Positions 24,811-35,714 of a DNA stretch of 64,000 nucleotides are shown piece by piece (positions within the stretch are counted from its first letter, which is position 1; each line of letters begins with the position of its first letter). The position numbers were made by a program, and so were the translations under genes. The DNA comes from Rhodamnia argentea (lineage: Eukaryota; Streptophyta; Magnoliopsida; Myrtales; Myrtaceae). The stretch spans positions 4,387,001-4,451,000 of the forward strand of contig NC_063155.1 of the NCBI RefSeq assembly GCF_020921035.1. The letters run 5' to 3'. The notes below the pieces were generated by a model. The model was given only the letters and a program-made list of their open reading frames with translations. It ran no database searches and was not told the origin of the DNA.

Positions 24811-25271
24811 TGAGTGAAGCCTGTTTGATACTTAAGTCTATGGTAATAAGGCAAATCGGAAGCCACATTTGAAATGAAATATTAATTGAATAGAGTGCAA
24901 AAAATTGTAACTTGCCTCTGATACCATCTATAATAGTTTTATCTAGATATTTAAGTCATTAAGTGAATGGTGATCACATGTATCTAAGGTCTAGACAGGT
25001 CCCACAAATAAGCGACAGTGCCTCAATAATTTGCTTTTTGCACCGTCAATAGACCTAACACGTCTACACATGGGTTATAACATCGGGATTTTTTTTCCAG
25101 GCGAGTTCTTCGATTGCCAATGAATTTTGTTAAGGTATGCTTCTTTATTGGCTGTTGGAATTACATTATTCTTAATTCACAAATAACAATATATATAGGT
25201 GGTAGCTGGCATTCCCTCAGAAATATATAACATGGATCACTTTGTTCTATCTTGTACCCTTTTCGTCTTGA

Positions 25272-25307
25272 TTCTTCTTCTTCTTCTTCTTCTTCTTCTT
25301 CTTCTTT
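25272..25307. repeat. (TTC)n microsatellite
   Basis: About 12 uninterrupted trinucleotide units, non-coding. Confidence 0.9.
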
Positions 25308-25898
25308 TGTTTTGTAAACTGGGTTACAGTGATTTTAGAGGATGATAAAAGGTGGCAAAGGACTCTTGATCGACCAAATTTTTATTACATGTATGGCTGC
25401 GGCCTTTTGCTTTCCTGTTAACCCTAGTATTTATCAGAAGAGAACCACGCTCAAGAGATATATGATATGGTCCACATTGATTGTAGATTTTGATTGAAAA
25501 CCCGATACATGGATCGCAATCATTCCATAAATGTCACGACCACGCATGATCTCACCACAATCTAATCATCAAGATTGATTTCAAGGTAAGCAACAATTGG
25601 AAAAGACTCATCAATGATCAGGCGCAGTCATGAGGAATTATGAGGGCTATGCCTTGTCTTGCGCTTTTAGGAATATATATATATATATAACAAACAAAGA
25701 GAAATTATTTTGCTCTTGACCTTACTCATGCTTTAGCTCAACCTTATCCAAGAGACCCACATTATGGAGGAGGGTAAGGAGAAAGGACTCATAGGATTGA
25801 ATAATAGCATGTTTTGAAATAATTTAGTCAAGTAATTAAAGAGATTCCACTAAAGATCTGGAAATTATCTTTGTGTTGACTAGCAAACACAATAATAA

Positions 25899-26199
25899 TT
25901 GTCCATATGTCCTAAACCTACTGTACAACGACTAATTTAGGCATAAACTTTTCTATTTTGTCAATTTAGTCCTAAATCTTTTGACAACTTGACAATTAGT
26001 CATAAACCTTTCAATGGGTTAATTTAGTCCTAAACTTTTAAAGTTTTTCCAATTTAATCCTAAATCTATTATTTGGATAATTGGGCGAAAGGACTACATC
26101 GATAAATTGTCAAAAGGTTTAAGACTAAATTTGTAAATCGTCAAAAGGTTTAGAATTTAATTGACCACCATACAATAGGTTTAGAACTTTTTAGACATT
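25899..26199. mobile_element. Foldback/MITE-like element related to the 7332 element
   Basis: The left end (TTGTCCATATGTCCTAAACC, then TACTGTACA) is mirrored at the right (reverse: AATGTCTAAAAAGTTCTAAA, then CCTATTGTATGG). The phrase tttagtcctaaa recurs several times inside, in both orientations. The termini match those of the 7332-7897 element, so the two are probably one family. About 300 bp, no ORF. Confidence 0.5.
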
Positions 26200-29100
26200 T
26201 CTCAACTAACACATGTGCATGAAAAAAGCAAAAAGAGAGTTACTTTTTTGTCCCTCGAAGAAATTCCAATGGACAATACACGTGAAACTTTTTTCAGTGA
26301 TAAATACACTCTTTTCTCAATGATATCCAAGAAAAGAGTCTACAGGTATTAGGTAGGTGTTCGTAGATTCATGCATTCAAATTGATAATGCTGACACTAT
26401 CATATCTAAGGATGGTCCCAGCTTATTATTGATGTGCATGCAATTTGCATATGATTTGGTTGAGCACTTGGAGTTTACAAGCTGCATTCACTAATTAGAA
26501 CCAATCATTTTTCTCCTTCCATTTTCATCCTTACCCAAAACCATTAGAATTTTTTTTTTAAAAAAGCCAAAAGAAAGGTCACCTTTTGATCCTTTTTTGA
26601 CAATCTGCATTCAAGGAACATCTGAACATACTTGCATTTGACTTAGTCTCCATGAGCCCTCATACTATCATGTCTTTGTGACTTTGTCTCAACAAATAAA
26701 TACTAAAACCATAGAAGCAGCTCATGACATGTCCCTTCTAGAGAGCCCCACTTTTGTCCTGGCCTGCTCTATCTTTGCTTTCTCTAAAGTTGACCTTGTC
26801 TCCATATGCCCTCATACTATTATTTCCTCTAGTTTAATGTAACTCAACATAAATTTTCATCTTCCTGGGTTAATTCTCTTTGATAAGGGGGCTTCAATTC
26901 AAGTAGGTGGGGGGCCTACAAATCCTAGGCCTTGTCGTGCTATATAATCTTATAACTATATCATTAGATTCGGGTCACAACATTTGAAATTTACATGTTA
27001 TTAGGTTCTAGGGTTTTCGGGTAAGAATAGTGAGAGGATCTAAATCCTATTTCAACCTCATGTTTGCTAGCGAATACAACGTAACTTGAGCAATTTAGAT
27101 TGATTAGACTAAACGTCATCACTATTCTCCCAACAGATAGGACTTTAATTAGTAAGTAAAGAAGAAAAAAATTAGGGTCACTACCTCTAGTTTGATGCAT
27201 AACCAAATAGATTACTTGGGATTTTCTCCCTTTTAGGGTTAGTGCTTCGTTTGAAAAGAAAAGGTTGATCAAATACGGTTTCAATGCTTGAAGTCTTAAG
27301 TTATTATCTGAACAACTTGATCTTCTGAACCTTCTATGTGGTAGTAGGCAGGTTTTGAGACTCATTAGTTTACGCAATCGAATCTTTCCGTGACTCGCCA
27401 TGATAACTTCATTGATTTGCTTCCGGAGCACCGCAAATGCAGGGGAGGAGAAGGAGAAGGAGCCTCTCCACGGCAAAAAGTTTCTACATGCAGCCAATAC
27501 ATGTGAGTTCACTGCATCTCAAGTATTAAATTGTGTAAATTTAACATGGGGCTGAGACTATTTAATGATAGACTTCATGGTTGAAGCCACATGCCACATC
27601 CACACTGAATGGATAATTTTTTCAATAATTTTAAAAATTAAAAATTGATCGTAGTTATCAAAAGTAGATAACAAAAGTAACCGGCTCTACGAGTTAAACA
27701 AGAAGACTTAATTGCAATAGAAAAGTACTTGAGAGAGTCAAAAGCCACATCCATTGAGAATCATCGATGGCTATGGCTTATGGGGCTAGGACAAAATCGT
27801 GAGGCAGATGGATCAAATTGGATAAAACCTCATGGTGGGACACAAAATCATCTTCTTTCATTTTTGGGCGGCATTATTTTCATTCATATTTTGGCTAAGA
27901 CACTCTTTTTCCTTGTTAACTTACCGAAGTACCCTCATCTGTCTTTCTCTTCAATTTATTGTTTCTTTTTTTGTTAGGCTAATCCACAAAACTGACTTTA
28001 TTTCTGTCATCTCTCTCGTTAATTTCACAGTGTAAATGCTCCAATTTACCATATCTTATTGACATTTTTCCTAGAGAATGTTGTCAATTTTCCTAGTGTG
28101 AGCGAAAATATATTTCAAAGTCGAAAATTAAAATTCAATTTAATTATTTAGCCGATCTTGATAAAAAAATTCAAAAGAAAAATTGATGAAAATATGGAAA
28201 AAAATTAATTTGTTAAAAGCATGATCAAATGTCAAACATATTATTTATTAATTAGTATCGATTGTTAATTCAATCTCATAGCAAGTGGATTAAAAAATTA
28301 AAATAGCTTAAAAAGCTTTCCTCCGAAAAAATATCCGATGTCGGTTTGGAAGTGCAAAATGTGTAAATAAATTTTCAACCCCATCATGCATTCATATTAA
28401 ATGTGAAAAGTAAAAAAAAAAAAGAAGCACAAATCATCGATGTTTAAATTTAGAAACCTACAAATTTATTCCGAAAAATCAACCATAAGGTCAAAATCTG
28501 CTAGAAAATTAGATTGAATTTTGATTTTTAACTTTGAAATAAAGTTTCTCTCAAATTATTTCATGAAAAATAGGTAGTTGATTGTGTATTTATAATTCGT
28601 TATAACTAGAAATTTATAATATTTTGTATAACTTTTGTAATTAAAAAATAAGACCATAAATTAAAAATAACGACTCTTTAGGCAAAGTGATAACATGATA
28701 CGTGACAAGATGATATTTTATTTGGTGTAATTTGACATTTATATTGTGAAATTGATAATTTAAGAGAGAAAATAGAAATAAAGGTAGTTATATTGGTCAG
28801 GTTGATAAATAAAGAAACCATAAATTGAAAAAAGAGAAGGCTATTTTAGTCTGTTGATTGAGAAAAGTAGTGACTTAGCCAAAATGAGAGTGAAAATAGT
28901 GTCGCCCTTATTTTTTTTTTTTTCCTTTTCAAAATTGTCTTCCTGAAAATTTTTCTTTGAGAGCTACTATTTTGACGGTCTGACCGTATTGTCATTATTT
29001 TTGACTCCACGATTTTCCAATTAATGAGTGTTTTATGCAAAAAGTGCAGTAATGGTATGTGAATCTACGGTCAACAATAACTAACCCTGTCAGATCGTGA

Positions 29101-30857
29101 GGGAAGTATTTCCCTTTTTCTTTTATCGTCTATTCGTCTTTCAAATTACATGCACCACATGCACAATGACATAGAAGTTGAAATTGGATTTTCTTTCTCT
29201 CTCTTTCAAATTAACATGAAAAATCTTTCAACTCTTTTTTTTTTCTGCTCTTCTTTCCCACCCATATTTATCCAAACCAAACAAGCAGCTACCAGATCTT
29301 CTCTCCAATAATTGATTGGCCATCAAAAAGGGCCACAAAAACCAAGAAGTGCCCTAGCATGTGGGTTCTTTTGAGTGTTCAACTTGAAGAAAACCCACAG
29401 AAACACACACCATGTTTTCCTATAAAAGAGTAATTGTCATCATCAAAAGGCAATTTCCCTACATGTGAGTGCTTGTCCGGTAGATCTCCCACATTTCCAG
29501 TGGCCACAGGAGCATTTCATGTCTCTTTCTTTATGGTCATCTACAGCAAACCCTGCCCCCTCTAGGCCCAAGCTCACACAAGTGCCAATGCTGCTCCATC
29601 GATTTGGATTTAGATCTTCTCCACCAAAGTTTTTTTTTTTTTTCTTGAGCAAAGTCTTGTCTTGGGTTAATAATTAGGTCATGACTGTTTACTCCACAAA
29701 ATGCATAGATGCAGTTAACGTTATATAGGTCCGTAGTCTTGGTTCGGTTTTTGTCTAACATAGAAGCGCATTCAGAAAAAATCAGACATCAGCCAATCTT
29801 TCTCAATGCGTTTTCTAAGGTAAAAGTCTACTTTCAATCCCTGAATTTATGCATTTCACCGATCAATCCCTTTGAGTTTTCAGTTTATCTAATCGAGCTT
29901 CTAAGCTTCTACAACTGTTATAATCAGGCGTCTCCAACTTTGAATCCGGTTAATTGAAGTTGAAATGCTATTAGAGCCTTTACTGACATAAACTATAAAC
30001 TAACATGCCGAACAAAAAACTTGGAAGACGAAGATCTCAGTTAGACCTTGAGCAATGAGATCTCTCGACACGAATATTGCACTTGCACATTCCCGTCACT
30101 CTTGCCAGCTCCAATTGACACATTACCGCCGATTGACCAAAGTTGGCATCATAGAGACTTCAGTAGCAAGACTATGGTAGTTCAAAGATTTGATTCGATA
30201 AGTTAAAAGTTTATCGGCTTGATTAAAAAGGTGCACAAATTTAGGGAGCAAAAATAGAATGTTACAATTAGATAGATGTCCACTTGAGTCGACTGTATAG
30301 TTTGTGGCTTCTAGCCACAAGGGCGCTTGGCTGAGCAGTTTCAGCCAAGCCATGTGGATCAAATAATTTATTACACATAATCCATATGTATCTCCATAGT
30401 TTTCTTAGATGAGTTTGGTCAGCCGCACGTATATATGCACATAAAATCTTAATGTATCCATATAAATTGGCCATATATTATACTTTTTCTGCAGCTATGA
30501 TATCATATCCTCGCTAGGATTGGCTCCATGCCCTGATTGTGCACAGGGTCAATGATTTCCCACATGGGGCCTTGTCTGTTTCTCCCGTCCACATATGAAT
30601 GGATGTAATGACATAAACCAAAACGAGTGATGAGAGATACCCCGCTATAATAATTCAAAAATAAAAAAATTATTTCTAAATGAATTGGGCACGAAAAAAC
30701 CAAAAAAAGGTGAAAAAATTTGGAGGTGTCATCATAATTTATAGCCCTCACATGGCTTCCCACATGCACCCTCTCGAACTCGACTCTCATTTAAGGATCT
30801 TCTTCTGTACTCATCTAACCACTTCTTCCCCTCCTCCATCTTATCTTGCTTGCAATA

Positions 30858-31112
30858 TGAGAATTAATAACGAGAAATGGCACACAATCGAATTTCTAAT
30901 AATTTCCGATATAAAAACTATGCACATATTTATACACAATTCACAACTATATTTCTTAAATTTACTCCTATATTTTAGGTAAATACAAACAAAAGATTGA
31001 ATATGGCAACCCATCAGATAAAGACACAATCGTGACATATTATCACGATCACAATCAGATCACGTTAAGAATCGTGGCATATTATCACGATGACAATCAA
31101 ATCACGCTATGA
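30858..31112 (-). repeat. 3' LTR of the copia element
   Basis: Begins (plus strand) TGAGAATTAATAACGAG and shares tatgcacatatttatacaca with the 5' LTR. It holds two copies of a unit of about 43 bp containing cgtgacatattatcacg. The outer end at 31112 is estimated from the adjoining polypurine tract. Confidence 0.8.
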
Positions 31113-31119
31113 CTCCCCC

Positions 31120-34100
31120 TCAAGTTGGCATGTGTTGGTTGCGAACAGCCAACTTGGAAAGTAACCGCATGTACCGATCTCGGCCTAGTGGTTTGGTATA
31201 CACGTTAGCTAGTTGTGACTCTGTACTAATCTTCAATGGAGCAATGAGGCCGACTCGTATTTTTTCACAAATGAGATAACAATATATTTCAATGTGTTTC
31301 GTTTGCTCGTGAAAACCCGGGTTGGCAGCGATGTGGAGGGCAGCCTGGTTATCACGGTGTAAAGAAACCGGGACTTGGAGAGGCATTCCAATGTCTTGTA
31401 AGAGGTATGATAAACCAGTAATTTCGCATGTAGTTACTACCATTGCATGATATTCTGCTTTAGCAGAAGAGTGTGAGACTGTGTTTTGTTTCTTGGTTTT
31501 CCAAGAAATGGGGCTATCACCCAATAAAATACAATACCATGTTATTGAACGACGAGTCATGGGACAACTAGCCCAATCCGAGTCATAATAAGCTGTGAGT
31601 TGAAGTTCATTTTTAGTTGGGTAAAAGAGCCTTTGGCCTATAGAAGCCTTAAGATATCGTAGAAGACGGTATGCTGCAGCCAAATGTGGTTGGCATGGTG
31701 CATGCATAAATTGACTCAGAATATTGACCCTGTGAGCAATGTCCGGCCTAGTAACAAACAAATAAATGAATTGACCAATCAAGCGCCAATAGAGAGACAA
31801 ATCCTCCAATAGAGTGCCAATAGCAATGCTTAATTTTATATTCCGTTCCATGGAAGTATCAGCTGATTGAGCCCCACTAAAACCACAATCTTCTAGAATA
31901 TCCAAGATATATTTTCGCTGGCATAAATAATGACCAAAGCGGGGTTGAGCCACCTCAATGTCCAAAAAATATTTTAGAGGCTTGAGGTCCTTAATGTGGA
32001 ACCGATCGTGCAACATAGTCTTCACAGAGTCAATCGAAGAAGCACTAGTACCAGTATCACTAGATCATCAACATATAGTACCACAAAAACAGAGTCATTC
32101 CCATTATGTAAGACAAAGAGAGAATTATCGGCCCGAGAATGTGCGAAACCGAAATCACATAAGGCAGAAGAAAACTTAGAATACCATTGGCGAGATGCTT
32201 GTTTCAAGCCATATAGAGACTTGTGAAGTCGGTACACAAGATTCTCCCCTTATGTCGAAAATCGGATGGAGGTTTCATATAGACTTCTTCATCTAAGTCG
32301 CCATGTAAGAAGGCGTTGTTAATGTCCATTTGTTCAAGAGGCCATCCCTTATACGTAGCAACGGCTAAGAGTACGCGAACTGTAACCAATTTAGCAACAT
32401 GTGCAAATGTATCATGATAGTCTTCCCCTTCAACCTCGGTGTAGCCTTTGGTGACTAGACGAGCCTTATATTGTTCAATATTGCCATCTGATTTTCGTTT
32501 AATTTTATAGACACACTTGGAGCCTATGGCCTTCTTATGAGGTGGAAGTAGTACGAGAGACCACGTATGATTCCGAGAAAGAGCTTTGATCTCACCCCGC
32601 ATGGCATCTCGCCATTCCCGATGCCGCATTACCTCGGTGAAAGTGGATGACTCGGTGGTAGTAGATAAAGAAGTAAGAAATGCTAAATGGGGTTATTTAA
32701 AATGAGTATATTGAAGAAAATCAAACATGGGGTAAGAAATACCTAGGCCATTATCTTCAGCGGAACTTGGCATGTGAGTAAACGAACAACTGTAGTCTTG
32801 GAAGTAACGGGGAGGTTGACGTATCTGTGGGGGTCTGATGGATTGTTCATGCGATAGAGGTAAGAGTGTTTGTGGCGATGTGGGGATCGAGTGTCATGGT
32901 GGTGCCGGGTTTATAGGTGAGGGTCGGGTTATGTCGTCACACTATGTGACAGGTAATGGTAATATAGGCTACCCTAACAAGGTAGGTTTGGGGAGCATCG
33001 AGTAGGGAAAAATTGTTTCGTGACACACAACATCTCGACTTACATATATCTTTTTGTTGAGGAGATAAAAAATACAACATCCTTATTGACCATTAGGAAA
33101 TCTCACAAAAACTCCCAGAGTAGCACGGGGCATCAAATTTATTTTGAATGGATGTATTGTGCCCAAAACATAAACAACAGAAGACCCGAAGATGAGTGAG
33201 ATTCAAGAATCGACCATGCAAAACTTCATATGGAGTTTTCCCTTTCAAGATGACAAGAGGAAGTCTATTTATGATATAGGCAACAGTGAGGACGCATTCA
33301 CCCCAAAACTCAATGGGAATGTTAGATTGGAAGCGTAAGGCATGTGCAATATTTAGAATGTACCGATGCTTGCGCTCCGCCTCCCCATTGTGTTGAGGGG
33401 TGGACACACAACTTGATTGATGAACGACACCCATGGAGTTTAGAAAATAAATAGTAAGTTGATTCAAAAATTATTTTCTATTGTTAGAGTGGATGGAACG
33501 AATTTGTTTACCGAACTGGATTTTTACCATGGATAAGAAATTAGCGATAAAATGATTTATATCAACTTTAGAAGACATTAAATAAAGCCACATACTACGG
33601 GAATAATCATCAACTACAGTCAGAAAAAAATTGCCCCAGTCAAAGAGATGGTCCGATATGGGCCCCAAATATCTAGATGAATCAATTAAAAATATGAAGT
33701 AGTAGAAATTTTACTAGAAGGAAATAGCAAGCGAGATTATTTCACAAGTGGGCACACAGTGCAAGGAAATGTATTAGAAAAAGAAATCTTATTATCTAAA
33801 GCTTGCACATGATGAAGAGATGATGAACCCGGATGTCCCAACCGCCAATGCCAAAGGTCAAATGTGCGCCTGGTGTGGTGGTGGATGTCAAAGAAGTAGG
33901 TTGGGTTGTGAAAAGATAGTATAAACCCCATGCCACTTACCCGTCGCTAAAGTCTTCATCGAGATTGGGTCCTAAAACAGGCAAGTATCAAAGATAAATT
34001 TAATATTGAGAGAAGTAGCAGTAGTAAGTTTACTAATTGAAATAAGGTTAAACCAAAATTGGGGAATAAATAAAATATGATCAAGAGTTAGATTTGGTAG

Positions 34101-34250
34101 TAGAGGAATCCGCCCAATTCGTTCAACGGGAACCATAGTCCCATCGGGAAGGGACACATGATTAGAAGTTGCATTGTCATAAAATTTAGAAAATAAGGTT
34201 GCGTCACAAGAGACATGATCCGTTGCACCGGAGTCTAGGATTCAAGATGA
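31120..34250 (-). pseudogene. Copia pol relic: protease, integrase, RT, RNase H
   Basis: In order on the minus strand: protease with the DSGATDHV active-site text near 34239; the preceding codon, normally Trp, is TGA. GAG-pre-integrase at 33931-33737 (WHWRLGHPG...CTVC, a zinc-binding HHCC motif). Integrase core at about 33668-33093 with VVDDYSR and the E-containing segment QHNGEAERKHRYI. Reverse transcriptase at 32629-32022 with LEQMDINNAFLHGDL and YVDD. Linker and RNase H at 32025-31120 with AYYDSDWASCP and SSAKAEYHAM. At least five stops or frame changes separate these blocks, so it cannot make a polyprotein. It is described here as broken, not repaired. Confidence 0.85.
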
Positions 34251-34439
34251 AGTGGAATTTATACAAATGGAAGTACTTGCTAAATTCACCAAAGGGCGAG
34301 AAGAAGATGCGGTAATACCAGCTGGAAGTAAATGAAGGAGCTATTCTATTTGTGCAGCAATAAGAGTCGGTAGGGACGAGGAATCAACAGTGGTAGCTGC
34401 GGCAACAGTTGTAGAAATAGCTAAGCGTGAACGTCGTTG

Positions 34440-35333
34440 GCTGCCGGAATCATTAGTGGAGCGCTTGTTACGGTCATTCCATCATTCCGGATATTCATGC
34501 TTTTTAAATCACTTGTTTTCAATATGTCCATCCTTTTCACAGTGAGTACAATGTAAAAAGGGTTTGGAGGAACTCGTAGATGGATAAGTACGAGTATTAT
34601 TAACATGAAACGCAGCCATGGTAGCGGGGTTGTGAATAACAGTGCGATTGTCCCGAACAGTGCGCTGTCGTTCCTCTTGTAAAAGTAAAGAATATGCTTT
34701 GTTGACGGAAGGGAATGGATCCATAAGGAGGATCTGACTCGGAACCGCTGCATAAGATTCATGAAGGCCTTGGAGGAAATCTAATAATGAATCTATTTCA
34801 AGAAACCGTAGTAGGTTTGACATTGCACCACAATTATAAGTCGGCAAGTTTCGGTACAATGATAGTTCATCTCAATAGGATTTAATCACAGTGTACTAGG
34901 CAACTATTGAAGCCGTACCTTGCTGATATGTAAATAAATCCCTACGGATCTCAAAAATCCGAGGAGAGTTATGAGGAGAGAAACGCTCGCAAAGATCATT
35001 CCATATATCATTTGCAGAGTCATGCCGGAGAATGCTATGCGAGATTGTTGGTATAGTAGAATGAATCAACCAAGATCTCACCATGCTATTGCAAGGTAAC
35101 CATAATGAATAATCTGAAGAGGTTGAAGCAGGATGCAATAAAGACCCATTAACAAAACACATTTTATTTTTTGCCTCGAGGGCCTTGGGCATGGCACGAT
35201 GACATGTTGGATAATTGTCTCCATCTAAAGGAGGAGAGATTAGAGGAGCATTCGGATGGTCACTCGAGTGAAGAAAATATGAAGAAGTTACATCGATTGT
35301 ACGATAGACGGTGGAAGTATTTTGATCGGCCAT
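34440..35333 (-). pseudogene. Copia gag relic with zinc knuckle
   Basis: The start MADQNTSTVYRTIDV (35333) follows the primer site by about 30 bp, as usual. The UBN2-type gag region has WLIHSTIPTISHSI and NDIWNDLCERFS. The first frame stops at 34896. A second frame (34859-34509) continues with FLQGLHESYAAVPSQILLMD and ends at a zinc knuckle CTHCEKDGHIEN, where a stop and a frame change follow. Two breaks at least. Confidence 0.8.
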
Positions 35334-35375
35334 GAAGAAGAAACTACACCGGGATCGATATTTGCTCTGATACCA

Positions 35376-35707
35376 TGAGAAATAACAATAAGAAATGACA
35401 CAGAATCGAATTCCCAATAATTTTCGATACAAAAACTATGCACATATTTATACACAATTCGCAATTATACTTCCTAAATTTACTCATATATTTTAGGAAA
35501 GTATAAACAAAAGATTGAATATGACAACCCATCAGATAAAGACACAATCGTGACATATTATCACGATCACAATCAGATCACACTAAGAATTGTGGCATAT
35601 TATCACGAAGACGCAATCGTGACATATTATCACGATCACAATCAGATCACGCTAAGAATCGTGACATATTATCATGATCATGATCATAATCAAATCACGC
35701 TAAGACA
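35376..35707 (-). repeat. 5' LTR of the copia element with expanded internal repeat
   Basis: About 332 bp, longer than its partner because the internal unit of about 43 bp (cgtgacatattatcacg ... caatcagatcacgctaag) is present about four times (35540-35700) instead of two. Each unit contains an imperfect palindrome CGTGA-TCACG. Confidence 0.8.
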
Positions 35708-35714
35708 GTCAATC

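Larger units (their letters stand above)
24930..30857. other. Intergenic, repeat-rich, no gene firmly supported
   Basis: Contains a (TTC)n tract (25272-25307), a foldback element (25899-26199) and the third copy of the 150-bp dispersed repeat (28975-29115). A 173-codon minus-strand frame at 27512-26991 starts MNSHVLAACRNFLPWRGSF and has a basic stretch. I do not recognise it and would not call it a gene without transcript evidence. 28040-28960 is very AT-rich. 29100-29660 is CT/A-rich with several TATA-like words and no gene. Confidence 0.4.
30858..35707 (-). mobile_element. Complete but inactive Ty1/copia LTR retrotransposon (~4.85 kb)
   Basis: Minus-strand element. LTRs at 30858-31112 (3') and 35376-35707 (5'). 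The 5' LTR ends exactly at the primer-binding site TGGTATCAGAGC (35375-35364, initiator Met-tRNA). A polypurine tract TTGAGGGGGAG precedes the 3' LTR (31123-31113). The order gag-protease-integrase-RT-RNase H is typical of Copia. Many stops and frame changes make it non-autonomous. The target duplication is unclear: CAATA at 30853-30857 against CAATC at 35710-35714 is 4 of 5, but it would shift the LTR edge by two bases. Confidence 0.88.

Noticed and set aside
26991-27512. 173-codon minus-strand ORF starting MNSHVLAACRN
   Set aside because: Longest unexplained frame in the spacer, but there is no recognised domain, the context is AT-rich, and it has no partner exons; not called as a gene.
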